The notes under the pieces: generated by a model
Database searches by the model: none
Told to the model about the DNA's origin: nothing
What the model saw: only the letters and a program-made list of their open reading frames with translations
Origin: Cucumis sativus
Taxonomy: Eukaryota; Streptophyta; Magnoliopsida; Cucurbitales; Cucurbitaceae
Length of the DNA stretch: 64,000 nucleotides
NCBI RefSeq assembly: GCF_000004075.3
Contig: NC_026657.2
Location: 124,001 to 188,000, forward strand
Reading direction: 5' to 3'
Position numbers and translations under genes: made by a program
Shown here: positions 48,901 to 61,879 of the stretch, in pieces
How the letters are laid out: each line of letters starts with the position of its first letter
Position numbering within the stretch: position 1 is the stretch's first letter

Positions 48901-51900
48901 AGAGCTGAAAGGGCGAGGATTCAAGGGAAAAGTTACGATGAGGTAATTTTGAACAACCAAACCTCCCTTTTTTTAAATGGAAACAAACCTCTTCATTGAT
49001 ATAATGAAATGAAATGAAAGCCTCTTGTGTCATTGAATTTTCTTTTTCAATAGCAGTCATGGAGTACTGCCAAGTGTTTTTTTCTTGAATCAGATTTTCG
49101 CACTTCAGTTTTGGGTGGGGTTTTTGTTTTGTATTCTTATATTTTTTTTTTCACTTTATGATTTATCTTCTTGTGAAAAGCACCAAGAAACATGATCTAT
49201 TCAGACTGCTACTTCAACTTCAGCACATATTCAGTTTCTTTAATTCATTTGTTCTATTGGTGTTGCTAGGTTCCTGGAGCAGATGGGCTTGTCATTAGAG
49301 TTGTTTCTTCCGTTGACAAAAAGTTGGAAGTTAAGCAAAGGTTTCTCGAAATATTTCAAGAAGAAAATTATCCATTTGAGTTCCCTTACAAATCCAAGGT
49401 ACAAAAATTAAAAGCATGATGCACTGTTATTAGGACTGTTATGTTGTTTAATTTCTAGATATATAGATATAACCTTCTATTGTAACATGATCTGCTAGGT
49501 AATGAGATGTCACTTTTCAGTATCATCTGAAGCTATCTTCTTTAAATATTTTGCCAGGCAATTCTATTGTTTCAGAAGATTGAAGGTGTTGAAGTGTGCC
49601 TATTCGGCATGTATGTTCAAGAATTTGGGTCTGAGTGCCAGTTTCCTAATCAGCGCCGTGTTTATCTCTCATACCTTGATTCAGTAAAGTATTTCAGACC
49701 TGAGATTAAGACGTACACTGGAGAGGCTCTCCGAACTTTTGTTTACCATGAAATTCTGGTCAGTTTTTTTCTTTCAAGCTCTTATCTGAACAAGTACTAT
49801 TTTATATACATGTGAGTTGTTTTAGTCATGTTCTTTGTTATTGTATTTTGGCCCTATTTTTTATCTTTTCAGATAGGATATCTTGAATATTGCAAAATTC
49901 GGGGTTTCACAAGCTGCTATATATGGGCCTGTCCTCCATTGAAGGGTGAAGATTATATATTATACTGTCATCCAGAAATCCAGAAAACACCAAAATCTGA
50001 TAAACTTCGGGAGTGGTAACATTTATGGATACGAATACTAGTTTCTCTAGTTTGAGATATAAGCATTTTATTCTTTGTTGACTCCTTATTTGGCATGCTT
50101 TTCAATTTCAGGTATTTATCCATGTTGAGAAAAGCTGCCAAGGAGAAAATTGTTGTTGATCTGACTAATCTATTTGATCATTTCTTTGTCTCCACTGGTG
50201 AGTGTAAGGCCAAGGTTACAGCAGCGAGGCTGCCATATTTTGATGGTGATTATTGGCCTGGTGCTGCGGAGGATTTGATTTATCAACTTCGGCAAGAAGA
50301 GGATGGAAGAAAACAGAACAAAAAAGGAATGACTAAAAAGACAATAACTAAGAGAGCTCTAAAAGCATCTGGTCAATCTGATCTTTCTGGTAATGCGTCG
50401 AAGGATCTGCTACTAATGCATAAAGTAATCTCTCTTTTCCAGAATCTTCTTTTTTTTGTTTTTTGTATTTTGTATTTTTAAACATATTTAATATCTGTGT
50501 GTGTGTGTGTGTGTGTGTATTGGGGCAATTTGCAAAATTCAATCCTGAAGTATGGGTTGGTTAGAATTTGCACCTTTTGAACTTTCAATTGGAAAAATTA
50601 ACCTCAATTTTTTTGGAGTATAAAAATAGTATCTCTAAACTTTCAAGTACAAATTGACAAAAATTAACCTCAAATTTTTTGGAGTATAAAAATAGTATCT
50701 CTAAACTTTCAAGTACAAATTGACAAAAATTAAACCTCAAACTCTCATCGATATGACGATTAAATCCATACTACATATTTCGTCTCTACCTTCCACCTCT
50801 TTATCCCTGGGTCATTCCCTTTCCTTCAATAACCCACTTTCTCTCCACTTGAAGGCAAGGGAAGCCTTTAAACTAACAAAAAAAAGCCTTCCTGTCAAGA
50901 GGCTTGACGTCATCTCGAAATCCCTCTCCAAAAGTTAACCTGTTAATCCAATGGATACGCTTATCTGAATATAGAAAATGTCTCATTTTAAGCTAATCCC
51001 TTACATTAACAGTATCCCATTGAAATGATGCTAATGGATCATGTATCTGAAAAAAGGAAGGGAATGACCAAGGAAGGGAGAGGTGGAAGGTAGAGAGAGA
51101 ACAAGAAGAAATAGGAGAGATATTGAGTAAAATGGATTTTCTTTTCACACAATGAGAGTTTTAACCTTTAGAGTTGATTTTTTTATATTGAAAAGTTTGA
51201 GGGTTTAATTTTTATGATCGAAACTTTAAGGGTGCAATTGTTGGAAACATCATACTTCACGTGTGGTTTTTGCAGTTTGTCCAAAATGTTACTGATATTT
51301 AGGCAGCCTTGGTCATTTGGCTGTGTTTCATTAGGCCACATTTTATTTTGCTCTTCCACACTTTGTAACGTCGTGCAATTTTCATTTTTTCTTAGCATGT
51401 TTTTCTATATATCTGTTAAGTTATAAGTATGAACAAATTCTGATTAGATGTTATGCTGGCAGAGTGTTAAGTTTTTCTAGTTGTAAAATTATGTGTATGA
51501 ATAACATTTCTGTAGGATATAAAGCAATCAATTTATTGGCAGTGGGTTGTGCTTACAACTTTACGTATTAGAAAGTTCTGTTCGTTTTAGATAAATTGAG
51601 ATAGCATACTCTGTCCTGCAATATATTCTTTATTTGGGTGAAATTTTAGTTTGTGATGCTCCAGTGAGGAGGTATCAAACGTATTATCTCAAATTTTTAT
51701 ATGTTATTTCTCCAGCTCGGTGAAACTATTTCTCCCATGAAGGAGGATTTTATCATGGTTCATTTACAGCACGCTTGCAGTCACTGTTGTATTCTGATGG
51801 TATCCGGAAATCGCTGGGTTTGCAACCAATGCAAAAACTTTCAGCTTTGTGATAAGTAAGAGTAACAAATTATCTCTTATTTATTGAATCCGAAAATCAA

Positions 51901-54900
51901 GATTTTATCATTTGACCATTATTTTTGGAGCCATCAACTGAAGAACTTAAAATGTTCTTCATTTGATGGTTTTTCTGGAAATACACGTGACTTCTCATGT
52001 TATTATCTTTTTGTTTTGTTTTGTAAAATGAGTATTGGTTTTTCATGGAATTTTTCTACTGGAATTCCACGGGCTATATAATGATAATAATACTTTTTAT
52101 GATGAGAATGAGATGATATTAGCAGTACAAAAGAAGAATGTCATATAAAAAAAAGATGTTACAAAAGAAGGGAAAAAAATTCTGACGCGAAAAAAGTTAT
52201 AATCATCTATGTGTAGAGTAGTTTTCAAGTCGTTGATTTTTATGCAGTCCTTTTACCTTGTGTTCAAAATTAATTGGTGGGTGCTCGAAGGGGATGGCTG
52301 CATTGTCCATGCACCAGCTATTGGCTAGCTACTGTGTTGCCATTTTTATAATATAGAGTTGATAGGCTTTTCCGGATATTTCTGTATGTTTTATTAAAAT
52401 GAGCTGGAATGATGTCTAGATATTTGTGACTTGAGGTTTGAGAACGTATTGTTTCAATGTAAGTAATTGGGCGAAGTCATAAGTTGTTTTCTTTATATTG
52501 TTTAACCTGATTTTAAGAACTAATTGTTCTTTTACTTCTTACATTCAAAACCAACTGGTGAATGCTGGAAGGTGATGTTTTCTTTGTCCATTGCAGCTTT
52601 TTGCTGCAGTTTTGCAATTTATTGTTATTTTGATTGTATGAATTTTATAGTTTTGTAATTAACTTGGTGGCCGATGGTGGCTTTTAGATATTTATATATG
52701 TCTATGTCGATAGGAATTGAAAGTAGTGTGTCTAGTATTGAAGGAGGCTAGGGAATACATTTGTTCTGGGAGTTTTGTGTTCATTAAGGCAATGGGAGGA
52801 TAATGTCCAGTTGTTTTTTCATCATTTTTTTTAAAGCACTAAGCTTTTCATTAAGAGAATGAAAGAGACTAATGTGTAAAATTTAAAGAAACCAGGGAAA
52901 AGACAATTCTAAAAATAGAATAATCAAACATGAATGGGAGAGTTTCATTGTTTTTTTTTAGTTGCTATCTATTTCTTTCAATTTTTTTTTAAGTTCTGTT
53001 TCCTTTAGAAAAAGAAAATAGAATAACCAAAAATACAAAGAAAGAGATAGCAACTAAGAAGAAACAATGAAACTCTCCCAGTTCTTGTTTAGGTCTTGGA
53101 TAGAGTAACTCTTGTTGCATTTTTATAATGAGAACCATGAAGAAGATGTTTAGCGAGCTGAATCAAAGGACTCAAAATGTGACTGAAGAATCTTTAAATA
53201 TGCTCTGAGTTCTTTCGTTCAATAACAACACAGATTAGGGTATTTTTTATTTACACTTCTATAACGTAAGAAGCAAGGAAATTGTTCATTCTAAAAGTCA
53301 AGGCACTAAAAGTAGAAAAGTGAAGATACATCACTAACCATCATACTGGTTCACATCTTTTTTTTTTTAAATGGAGCTTCTTTATTAGTACTGGTTCACA
53401 TCTATTTCCTTTGTTTAGTTTAATTTGTGTGGTTCTTCACTTGGTTGTCAATTATGGTAATGGTGGATCTCGAAAATCTGAAAATGGTGTTTCTTCTCCG
53501 AAGACCTATGTTTTTTTTTCTTTCCCTCACATGATGATTTGGTCACAGGTGCTATGAGGCAGAACAAAAACGTGAAGAAAGAGAAAAACATCCTATAAAT
53601 CAAAGAGAAAAGCATGCCCTCTATCCTGTATGTTTTTGAATCCACGGAAATATGTTCACCATTTTTGTATATTTGTTAGTTTAAACATTACCTGCAAACA
53701 TAACATTCTATCCAACCAAGGCCTGAAAATGTTTTAAAGCGTTAATACATCCAATCATCTTTTTATTTATTATTTGTACTTTAGAGTTAATGAGTTTGCT
53801 GAACTGAACTCTGCAGGATGAAATCAATGGCGTGCCTATTGATACCAAAGATAAAGACGAGATTCTTGAGAGTGAATTTTTTGACACAAGGCAAGCATTT
53901 TTGAGTTTGTGTCAAGGAAATCATTATCAGTATGATACTCTTCGGCGAGCTAAGCATTCATCAATGATGGTTCTTTATCATCTTCATAATCCAACTGCCC
54001 CGGCATTTGTCACAACTTGCAATCTATGTCAACTGGATATAGAAACTGGTCAAGGTTGGCGTTGTGAAGTTTGCCCTGATTATGATGTATGTAATTCCTG
54101 TTACCAAAAAGATGGAGGTATTGACCATCCTCACAAGTTGACTAATCATCCTTCCGTGGTTGATCGAGATGCACAAAATAAAGAAGCTCGGCAACTACGT
54201 GTCTTGCAGGTTTTGTGGACATTTTCTTGTTATGCATTAGCTCTTGACATTATATCTTCATCTAGACGCATTCTTGGCCCTGCATTTACTGTAAATTTCT
54301 TTTTTGACTTTTAGCGTACTTCTTGTTGGCTTTTCAACTATGTGCCACTTCAGGTTTCTTGATGTTTGTGAAAATAACATCTATGCATTTAGTAGTCCCA
54401 ATCTTTTCCCAACGTCTAGAAGTTAAATGTAGAACAAGAAAAATGTTCTGCTTCATTTAGTGCTTTATTTTTAGTGGTATTTTGTGATTAACTAAATGTT
54501 CATTTAATTAGATGATTTGATCAAGAAGTGAACAACTAAGCATTTCACTGCAGTTTGATTCTTTCTTTTCACATTACTATGGAGGCTTGTTTTGTTCGTT
54601 TTGCTCTAATTAACAGGCAGTGGATACTCATCATTCCTCTAATCTTGATTTTGGCAATCACCTTGACCGTTGAAATATTACTTTTCTTTTCTTTTTTCCC
54701 ATGAGGTCTTGCATCATGCATTTCTTGTTTCATTCTGTATGCCTTACTTTTGTTAGTTTGATGTTGCAGCTTAGGAAAATGCTGGATCTTTTGGTGCATG
54801 CATCTCAATGTCGTTCTTCACTTTGTCAATATCCAAACTGTCGGAAGGTGAAGGGGCTTTTCCGACATGGGATACAATGCAAAACACGTGCATCTGGTGG

Positions 54901-55255
54901 TTGTGTTCTCTGCAAGAAAATGTGGTACCTCCTTCAACTACATGCTCGAGCTTGCAAAGAATCTCAATGCCACGTGCCCCGTTGCAGGTAATGTCTACAT
55001 CATTTTCTTTTTCATCTTTTGGGTTTATGCAATCGTGAAGGTATTCTATACTGTGTATAATATGTCCATTTGTGTTGCATATATATATATATCATCTGTG
55101 TAGTAACTGAGATTAGAGAGGTTGAATTTTTAATGTACTCCAGAGATCTCAAAGAGCACTTAAGGCGGCTGCAGCAGCAGTCTGATTCACGGAGAAGAGC
55201 AGCTGTGATGGAAATGATGAGACAGAGAGCTGCAGAACTGAACAATACGGGGTAA
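42964..55255 (+). CDS. HAC1: HAC1-type p300/CBP histone acetyltransferase, 1695 aa
   Basis: Nuclear transcriptional co-activator that acetylates histones. Coding exons: 42964-43010, 44780-44894, 45104-45395, 45475-45972, 46089-47920, 48272-48568, 48664-48942, 49270-49398, 49558-49758, 49873-50015, 50112-50424, 51716-51855, 53549-53627, 53817-54209, 54770-54987, 55144-55255. All join in frame (5088 nt), and the length matches Arabidopsis HAC1 (about 1700 aa). Domains: Gln-rich N-terminal half ([13 protein letters not shown]), TAZ1 (about 638-705, FLRHARRC...CPVC), cysteine-rich region (929-1027), PHD (1028-1065), KAT11 catalytic domain (about 1100-1380), two ZZ fingers (about 1400-1450 and 1510-1550), TAZ2 (about 1588-1670). 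W1248 ([12 protein letters not shown]) and Y1279 (EWYLSML) correspond to the p300 acetyl-CoA-pocket W and catalytic Y. The N-terminus is less certain; see the frame-disrupted upstream segment at 42858-42953. Confidence 0.94.
43560..44545 (+). mobile_element. LINE fragment in HAC1 first coding intron
   Basis: Frames read [26 protein letters not shown] and [20 protein letters not shown], the post-RT and zinc-binding parts of a plant L1 ORF2, in the same direction as HAC1. It has stops and frameshifts and ends in a T-rich tail. Its codons and 3' end differ from the MAU2-intron LINEs, so it is probably another family. Confidence 0.75.
50494..50519. repeat. GT microsatellite in HAC1 intron
   Basis: About twelve GT dinucleotides precede the foldback-like element in the intron between 50424 and 51716. 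Confidence 0.9.
50567..51240. mobile_element. Foldback/MITE-like element in HAC1 intron
   Basis: The left end (tgcaccttttgaactttc) and right end (gaaactttaagggtgca) are inverted relatives. Internal arms also pair: accttccacctctttatccc near 50788 matches, reversed, aagggagaggtggaaggtag near 51075. The left arm holds a 66-bp unit repeated about twice (50597-50728). No transposase. Target duplication not resolved. Confidence 0.6.
52936..53079. repeat. Inverted repeat in HAC1 intron
   Basis: Arm gggagagtttcattgtttt...tagttgctatct at 52936-52970 pairs with gagatagcaactaagaagaa...gagag-type sequence ending at 53079. About 35 bp of each arm is nearly identical, with a loop of about 75 bp. A LINE-tail-like poly-T/cattaagag stretch begins at 52826 just upstream. 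Confidence 0.75.
53359..53388 (-). mobile_element. 30-bp LINE 3'-end micro-insertion
   Basis: A poly-T run plus aaatggagcttctttattag is flanked by a 15-bp duplication (tactggttcacatct) at 53344-53358 and 53389-53403. The insert is the reversed LINE terminus (taataaagaagct...poly-A). Confidence 0.75.
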
Positions 55256-57940
55256 CCAGTTTGTAGGTTTACATTAATATTATTGAGGATGCGAAGTTGA
55301 AAAAGATTTGAAGCCATTCTTGAAAGAGCACTGCTGGGAGGGTGGAAATCAGGCAGTGGGTGACAGACAACATAGATGGAAGCGGTAGTGAACTATACAC
55401 TCAACATCTTGGTTAAATATTCAGGTTTAGGGAACAATTCTTTTATTCTATGTATCTACCACTTGAACTTTCCCCAATAGAAAAGCCAAGTGAGACTCAA
55501 GCAGAGCAGCTGCCGTCCTCGTCTTCGTCTTCGTCTTGGTCATCGACCCCTAACATTGTTTCTAAGTTCTCATCCATAATTTTTCCTTTACTGTAAAATA
55601 CCATCTTTCATTAACATGTGTACCCAGTCCCATGTTTATAAGATTCAATAATTAGTTTCAGGAAGTGCTCCAGGACATACATTTACTTGTATAATTTGGC
55701 TTCTACATTATTTATAGATGAACAACTTTGATCTGTTCGGTTGTCGTAGATTCAAAACATTGTTTTATATTTAGCAAATGTGAATTGTTATACAGATCAA
55801 TTACAATGTCTCATTAAAACCTAAATGATGTTTCAGCCATCCAAGGCAACCCAAATTAAAAAACCTATGACTGAGAATTTTGTTAAAATTAAGAAAATGT
55901 GGCTTCTCGACATATATTTGATTGTTTCTTCAATGTTTATTCGAGTTCGAGTTCTCACTTCCACTCCGTATTTCTATTCCTCCCATCACCTATTTCTCTT
56001 TCCCGACCCCTTCTCTTCTCTTTTCTCCTTTTCTTCTTTTTCTTCTTTCTCTTCTTTCTCTCCGTTCTCTTCCAAAATTCTCCTTTTTTTTTTTTGTATG
56101 ACTTGCCAACCAAGTCACTAAAATTTCTTTAAAGAGTTTTCATAATCAGTAACCCTTTAGCATAAAATAGTAAGAATATAGCTTTTAAAACAATATGCAA
56201 ACATAGCAAATTTTTTATTTCTCTTTGTATATTTCTAAAATACCCTAGAAGTGAATATTATCACTTTCACGATTCTCTCAATCGTCTTCTTTATTTTCCA
56301 TTCACGATTTTTTCTGCCTCCAACCAATTGATTTTATGTCTTTGCCTCCAAGTAGTTCGATCGCCATAGCCTCCAATCGACCATTAATTTTTTGTTTGCT
56401 TCTCCTTTGCTTGGTCAGGATTACGGTCTTGGTATCAATTTTTTTTTTAAATTTTGTGGTATGTGATCAAATTTCATTGAAGTTTTTTTTTTTTTAGATT
56501 TGTTCCTTAGTTTTCTAATTCAATCTTTGTTCATCATCTCAAATTGAACTTCTTTTCACAAATTTTCCATTGACTTTATCTTATTTACACAATATGATTT
56601 AATTTCATCTATGTTTGTAAGCTTAAATTCTATTTAATTGTTATCTTATTTACACTAAGATAGCACATCAATCCAACCAACTAAACCTTAACAGTCTATT
56701 CGTAATAGAAACATAGTGTTGTTTCCCCTTTTCTTTTTCTTTTAAAACAAAATGACCTTTACCAAATTCATTTTTCCAATTTCTTTCTATTTCTACCTTG
56801 TTCTGAATTCTCTTCCAAGAGAGACACTCCATGATATACTTGAAGCTAAAAAGTGAATTTTACAACCTAGTTTTTATTTTATTTTATGCATATTATTTCA
56901 CTCAGATTACATAAATATAGAAGTATCGTAAATTTGTTGATTTTGTTGAAAAATATTTTTTTTCCCTTCATATAATATAATAGATGAAGTTTTAAAATTA
57001 ATATGTCGATGAGTATCAAGTGATAGAAAACATGTGTAATTAAATAATTCGAAAAAGTTAAAACAAATAAAAATATGCAACAAAAAAGGAACTTGTTTAG
57101 ATTACAAAAAATTTCATCATATACTCATGAGAAAAAGAAAAAAATCAATTCAATTCAACACCTTAAACACAAATTTATTCGACTTAACCTAACTAATCAC
57201 TAGTTCGTAGGTTAAACTAGTTAAGTCAGGATAAATGTAGATTTTCTTAAAATATATCAATAATTATTTATAATTTAACACAAGTTTGTGCACGAAATGC
57301 ATAGTAACTTCTAAGAACTAAGTGATTCAATAGAAAGCGTTTATTTTATTTAAAACATTTAAAATTGTAGTGTTTACAATGTTGGTTTTGTCCAAATACA
57401 ATAGAAATGAAAATAAAGAAATAGAATATATTAATGAGGGGGAAGGGATGGATGAAGAGGAAGCGAAAGTCAGGGTGGGAATGGTAGTCAACTTCTATCA
57501 TTTAATAGCATTTGTAGTTAGGAGAGGAGAGAGTGATATGGGCATTTGTTTTTGGTTCAAAAGAAGAGTAATTAGGAGAGACGAGTATGGGTGTGGATGA
57601 TGACACTGACATCCAAAAAGATCAAAGGGAGATGTTCGAATCTACTAAAGTTGTCGTAAATGCTTTCCAGCGACTGTGAGTAAGATGCCCCGAGATCCGC
57701 GTAAGAAGAGAAGCTTTTTATGAGCGCCGACACATGGATTTTCACACAAACCCTTCCCCACAAAACGTGAATGTAGCATTCAAATCAACGCGCTATCTCC
57801 CCAACCCCCTGCCTTTAAAGTTCCTTTCCCTCACCTTCCAACTGGACTCTTCATTTACTTCACCGATTTTTGTTTTAATTTTGCTTCATCATCCCATACA
57901 TACTGGCCAGGCCAAAGGCAGCTCAATAATTCCTATCTTA
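55256..57940. other. HAC1 3' UTR and intergenic DNA
   Basis: The first 400 bp are probably HAC1 3' UTR. A CT-rich low-complexity tract (55990-56095) yields spurious frames of Phe/Ser/Leu. 56100-57700 is AT-rich with no gene recognised. The last 250 bp should hold the pectinesterase promoter and leader. Confidence 0.5.
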
Positions 57941-59824
57941 ATGGCCAAATTAACTACACAAACCCTTCAGTTTTGCTGCCTCTTGATCCTTTTGTTTCCC
58001 ATGCTGCTTCCGGCCAGCTCTCCACCGGATCTTGTGCAGACAGAGTGCTTGAGCGTACCCTCCTCCCAGTTCTCCAACTCACTCCTCTCCACCATCGATG
58101 TTGTACGACAGGTTATGGCCATTTTCTCTCCGTTCAGTAAATTACTGGGAGACTTCCGGCTTTCCACCGCCATTTCCGACTGTCTCGATTTGCTTGACTC
58201 CTCTGCTGACCAGTTGAGCTGGTCCCTCTCCGCCACCCAGAATCCCAAGGGTACACCATTATTTACAATACCCCACCCCCACCGCATTCTTATAAATTTG
58301 CATATTAACTCTCTACCCCCTAAGCCTATTCATTTATATGTTGCGCTTTCAAACTTTGCTTTAATATGTGTTGTTGGTTAGTTCACGGGGATATTGTCGG
58401 TTGTGCTGCTGCTGGACCTACTAGTTACTTTTATAAATTGCGCATGCAAATGCAACTACACTAGAAATTCAACATATTTACAAATTAAACATCCTCCTGC
58501 TTACATTATTTCAGCTAAAAACCATAGCACGGGAGATCTGAGTTCTGATCTGAAGACATGGCTGAGCGCTGCAGTGGTTAATCCGGAAACATGCATGGAT
58601 GGATTTGAGGGCACCAATAGCATTATCAAAGGTCTAGTATCTGGAGGCGTTAACCAGTTAACTTCACAGCTCTATGACCTTCTTTCCATGGTGAAATCAA
58701 TCCCCAATCAACCGAGCGAGTTTCCTTCATGGCTGAAATCTGAGGACCAGAACTTGCTGCAAATAAATGACTTGGCCGCCGATGCCACAGTGGCCGCCGA
58801 CGGGACTGGGGATTTCACCAATGTGATGGATGCGGTACTAGCAGCCCCTGACAATAGCATACGACGTTATGTCATATACATAAAGAAGGGTGTGTACTTG
58901 GAGAACGTGGAGATCAAGAAGAAGAAGTGGAATCTCATGATGATTGGGGATGGAATAGATGCCACCATCATATCGGGTAACCGCAGTTTTATTGACGGTT
59001 GGACAACATTCCGATCAGCGACCTTCGGTAATTTTCCCTTTCATTATAATAATTTCTGAGGACAAAACAAAACAGAGAAATGAAGAAGAAGTGGTTATTA
59101 ATTAATTTGCAAATGATTTGCAGCTGTAAGTGGAAGAGGATTCATAGCGCGAGACATAACATTCGAGAATACTGCAGGAGCAGAGAAACATCAAGCAGTG
59201 GCACTTAGATCGGACTCCGATCTGTCGGTGTTTTTTAGATGTCGAATTAGAGGCTACCAAGACACGCTGTATACGCACACCATGCGCCAATTTTACCGCG
59301 AGTGCCAAATCAGTGGGACCGTTGATTTTCTTTTCGGCGATGCCACCGTCGTTTTTCAAAACTGCAGCATCCTGGCGAAGAAGGGTCTTCCCAACCAGAA
59401 AAACACCATCACTGCTCAGGGCCGGAAAGACCCAAACCAACCCACCGGTTTCTCCATTCAATTCTGCAACATATCTGCGGATTCAGACCTTAAACCCTCG
59501 GTTAACACTACTGCTACGTACCTTGGAAGACCATGGAAGGAATATTCCAGAACCATTATCATGCAATCATACATCAGCGATGCCATTAGGCCAGAAGGTT
59601 GGCTTGAGTGGAACGCCAATTTTGCATTGAATACACTATTCTACGCTGAGTTTATGAATTACGGACCGGGGGCGGGATTGGCCAAGCGTGTCAATTGGCC
59701 CGGTTACCACCGACTGAATCAAACCAGTGAAGCTACTAACTTCACCGTGGCTCAATTCATTGAAGGAAACCTGTGGCTGCCGTCCACGGGTGTCAAATAC
59801 ACTGCAGGACTGGGAGCTAATTAG
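57941..59824 (+). CDS. Pectinesterase with N-terminal inhibitor-like pro-region, 507 aa
   Basis: Secreted cell-wall enzyme that removes methyl esters from homogalacturonan. Exons: 57941-58250, 58515-59027, 59124-59824, in frame (1524 nt). Residues 1-25 form a signal peptide (LQFCCLLILLFPMLLPASS). The PMEI-like pro-region with conserved cysteines (TECLSVP, ISDCLDLL, PETCMDGFEG) spans about 30-180. The mature catalytic domain starts near 210 (ATVAADGTGDFTNVMDAV). Catalytic residues are present: Q298 (HQAVAL), Q320 and D321 (QDTLYTH), D342 (GTVDFLFGDA) and R410 (LGRPWKEYSR). The ending LPSTGVKYTAGLG is typical of type I/group 2 enzymes. No RRLL-like processing site is obvious before the catalytic domain (the linker reads SWLKSEDQNLLQ), so cleavage may be unusual. 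Its start follows a pyrimidine-rich leader. Confidence 0.95.
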
Positions 59825-61200
59825 TAAATCAACAATATGTGGTGCATTGATGCTCCCTCCTATATATCTCACTTTCAAAATATACATAAAAATGAATTAA
59901 AACATTAAAAAAAAAAATCCCTTGCCGTAGTTTAGATGATACAATTCGGTGGACCCAGAAAGTTAAGTGCCTCTAGATATTTTTGGTGTTGTAATTAAAG
60001 CAAACCCCCTAAATTCCCCTCGAGTCTTCAGTTCTGTGTGTGCCACCGTGGTGCACTTGCCATATGCTTTTGTGTGACCATTTATCTCTTCACTTTGACC
60101 TTCATTTTGTAACATGTTGTTCTAGTGCTTTTGGTCGCAATTGTCCATTGTTTTCTGCCCCTCTTTTCATTACCATCGTATTATTGTTTGATGTTTGTTT
60201 AATTGTCATATTGCTCTTCGTCTCTGTCTTTCATCTATTATATATATGTTGTGGTTTTTCTTGCCTTCGTGGTCTTTATTATATCGTTCATGTTGATATC
60301 ACCATGCAGCAACTTTGCTCATCTTTCATTATTGTGTCATCATTTGTTAAAATCATCAATATGAATGTTGGTTAAAAAAATAGATTTGAAGAGGTAATAT
60401 CTAGTAAAATTTTAATAGTTATTAGTTTCGATATAATAGTACTTAACCTAATCAGTAAATTAATAACTACTTTTTAGTACCATGACGACATTGCCGGTAT
60501 GACCATAACTCAAATCTTAACTAACATCAAGCATCTACATATAGTAGATGGCGTTAAATGTATCAATTTGAGATTAAAAGTTTCAACCTCTCGTCAAAGG
60601 AAAAAAAATGTATTCAAATTTTAGTTTTAAGTTACTAAAATTTTAAATAGAATAAAAGTGGTGGTTGTTTGAAGAATCCACATTTGGCTCCTCGAAATTC
60701 TGCTGTTGATGTAAAAAAATGAAAGCTTTTTACTGCAATCACTGGGTATCGATGGTCTAAGATTTCATGCAAAGACCAGCTTCACGAAGACAGAATCTGG
60801 AAGATGAAAGAAGATCGACGGAGGGGAAGAAGATATTGTAGAAAGAATATTGCAAAGAGATCTACAAATGAGAAGAATATGAAGAAGATCGAGAAGCATT
60901 GAGAATCGAGGAGATGAAAGAGAGAATTGAGAGGAGTCCTTTGCTACTTTTACATTTTTATGATGATGTAAGCGAAAAACCTAGAACTTACATTTTAGAA
61001 AAGTAGGTCAATTTCACTTGGGTATTTCAAATTAGGTCATCTGTGAAAAGGATAACCTAAGCATGCATTGCATAAACAACCCAAGTTTAAACCTTCGATT
61101 TTGCCTGTAGCTCCGCAAATCTTCAAAAAACCGAGTAGCATACCCAGTTTTTCGGTAAACCCTAGCGAGTTGGTTTTCTTCGATTTCCTCCACTCTCATG
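59825..61200. other. Pectinesterase 3' UTR and intergenic DNA
   Basis: No supported gene. A T-rich stretch at 60040-60375 gives a hydrophobic open frame without recognisable content. Confidence 0.5.
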
Positions 61201-61204
61201 GTTC

Positions 61205-61740
61205 TGTTGCTTTCTTGCATAATTCTCAATTGCAAATCTAATTATAAGCAAAGTAAAAAGAATATTACAAAAATAATATCCCAAATATATTCTAATTACA
61301 ACAATACCCTCCTCAAACTCAAGGTTCTAATCACGAACTTGAGTTTGCTAATAACTTGATAAAACAAATCCACGAATGACTTATGGGATAGTAATGTAGG
61401 TTATCGTATAGAAATCTATAATATAACCTACAAAGAACAAAGCAAGAACTCAGCAAGAACAACTCCTAAAACTTGATAGAGAGATAGTGGAACGAAAAGT
61501 AATGCATGAGGTAAAGGTTGGTTGGATTTGGAGCGGAGGACGAGCTGAACGGATCTTTAAAGTAAATCAAAACCAAAGCAGGTGGAAACGAGGCAGATAT
61601 GTGGGACAAAGCAGACGAAACCTAGAGGTGAATAGAACAAAAATCGAACTGATTGGAGTTGAGAGGCTGAGTGGATCCGAATGAAAACCGGATCAGGGCA
61701 TAATTGGATCTAAGCTTCGATCTAAACTTGAAGTGTTGAA
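61205..61740 (-). mobile_element. Compact LTR retroelement (TRIM-like), copy 3, truncated
   Basis: An LTR-like segment ends tctaattacaacaata at about 61306. It is followed by the family polypurine tract and internal start (ccctcctcaaactcaaggtt, reversed) and internal sequence matching copy 1 up to cttcgatctaaactt at about 61732. The primer-site end and second LTR are missing. Internal similarity is clearest around gaggctgagtggatccgaa near 61660. Confidence 0.7.
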
Positions 61741-61879
61741 GAGCTGCCAAAGACACTAAGCGAGAAGAGGAGGAAGATAAGCATTTCAGGTTTAACTTGT
61801 TAAGTGTTGTGAGTGTTTTCTTTAAATGTTTAAATGATGATTTCCAGTGCCTTGTTCATTCTTGTTGATTTGAAATAGT

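Noticed and set aside
55825..56132. Ser/Phe-rich open frames
   Set aside because: Produced by a CT-rich low-complexity tract.
59313..59630. 105-codon frame inside the pectinesterase
   Set aside because: Alternative-frame shadow of exon 3, which encodes the catalytic residues.
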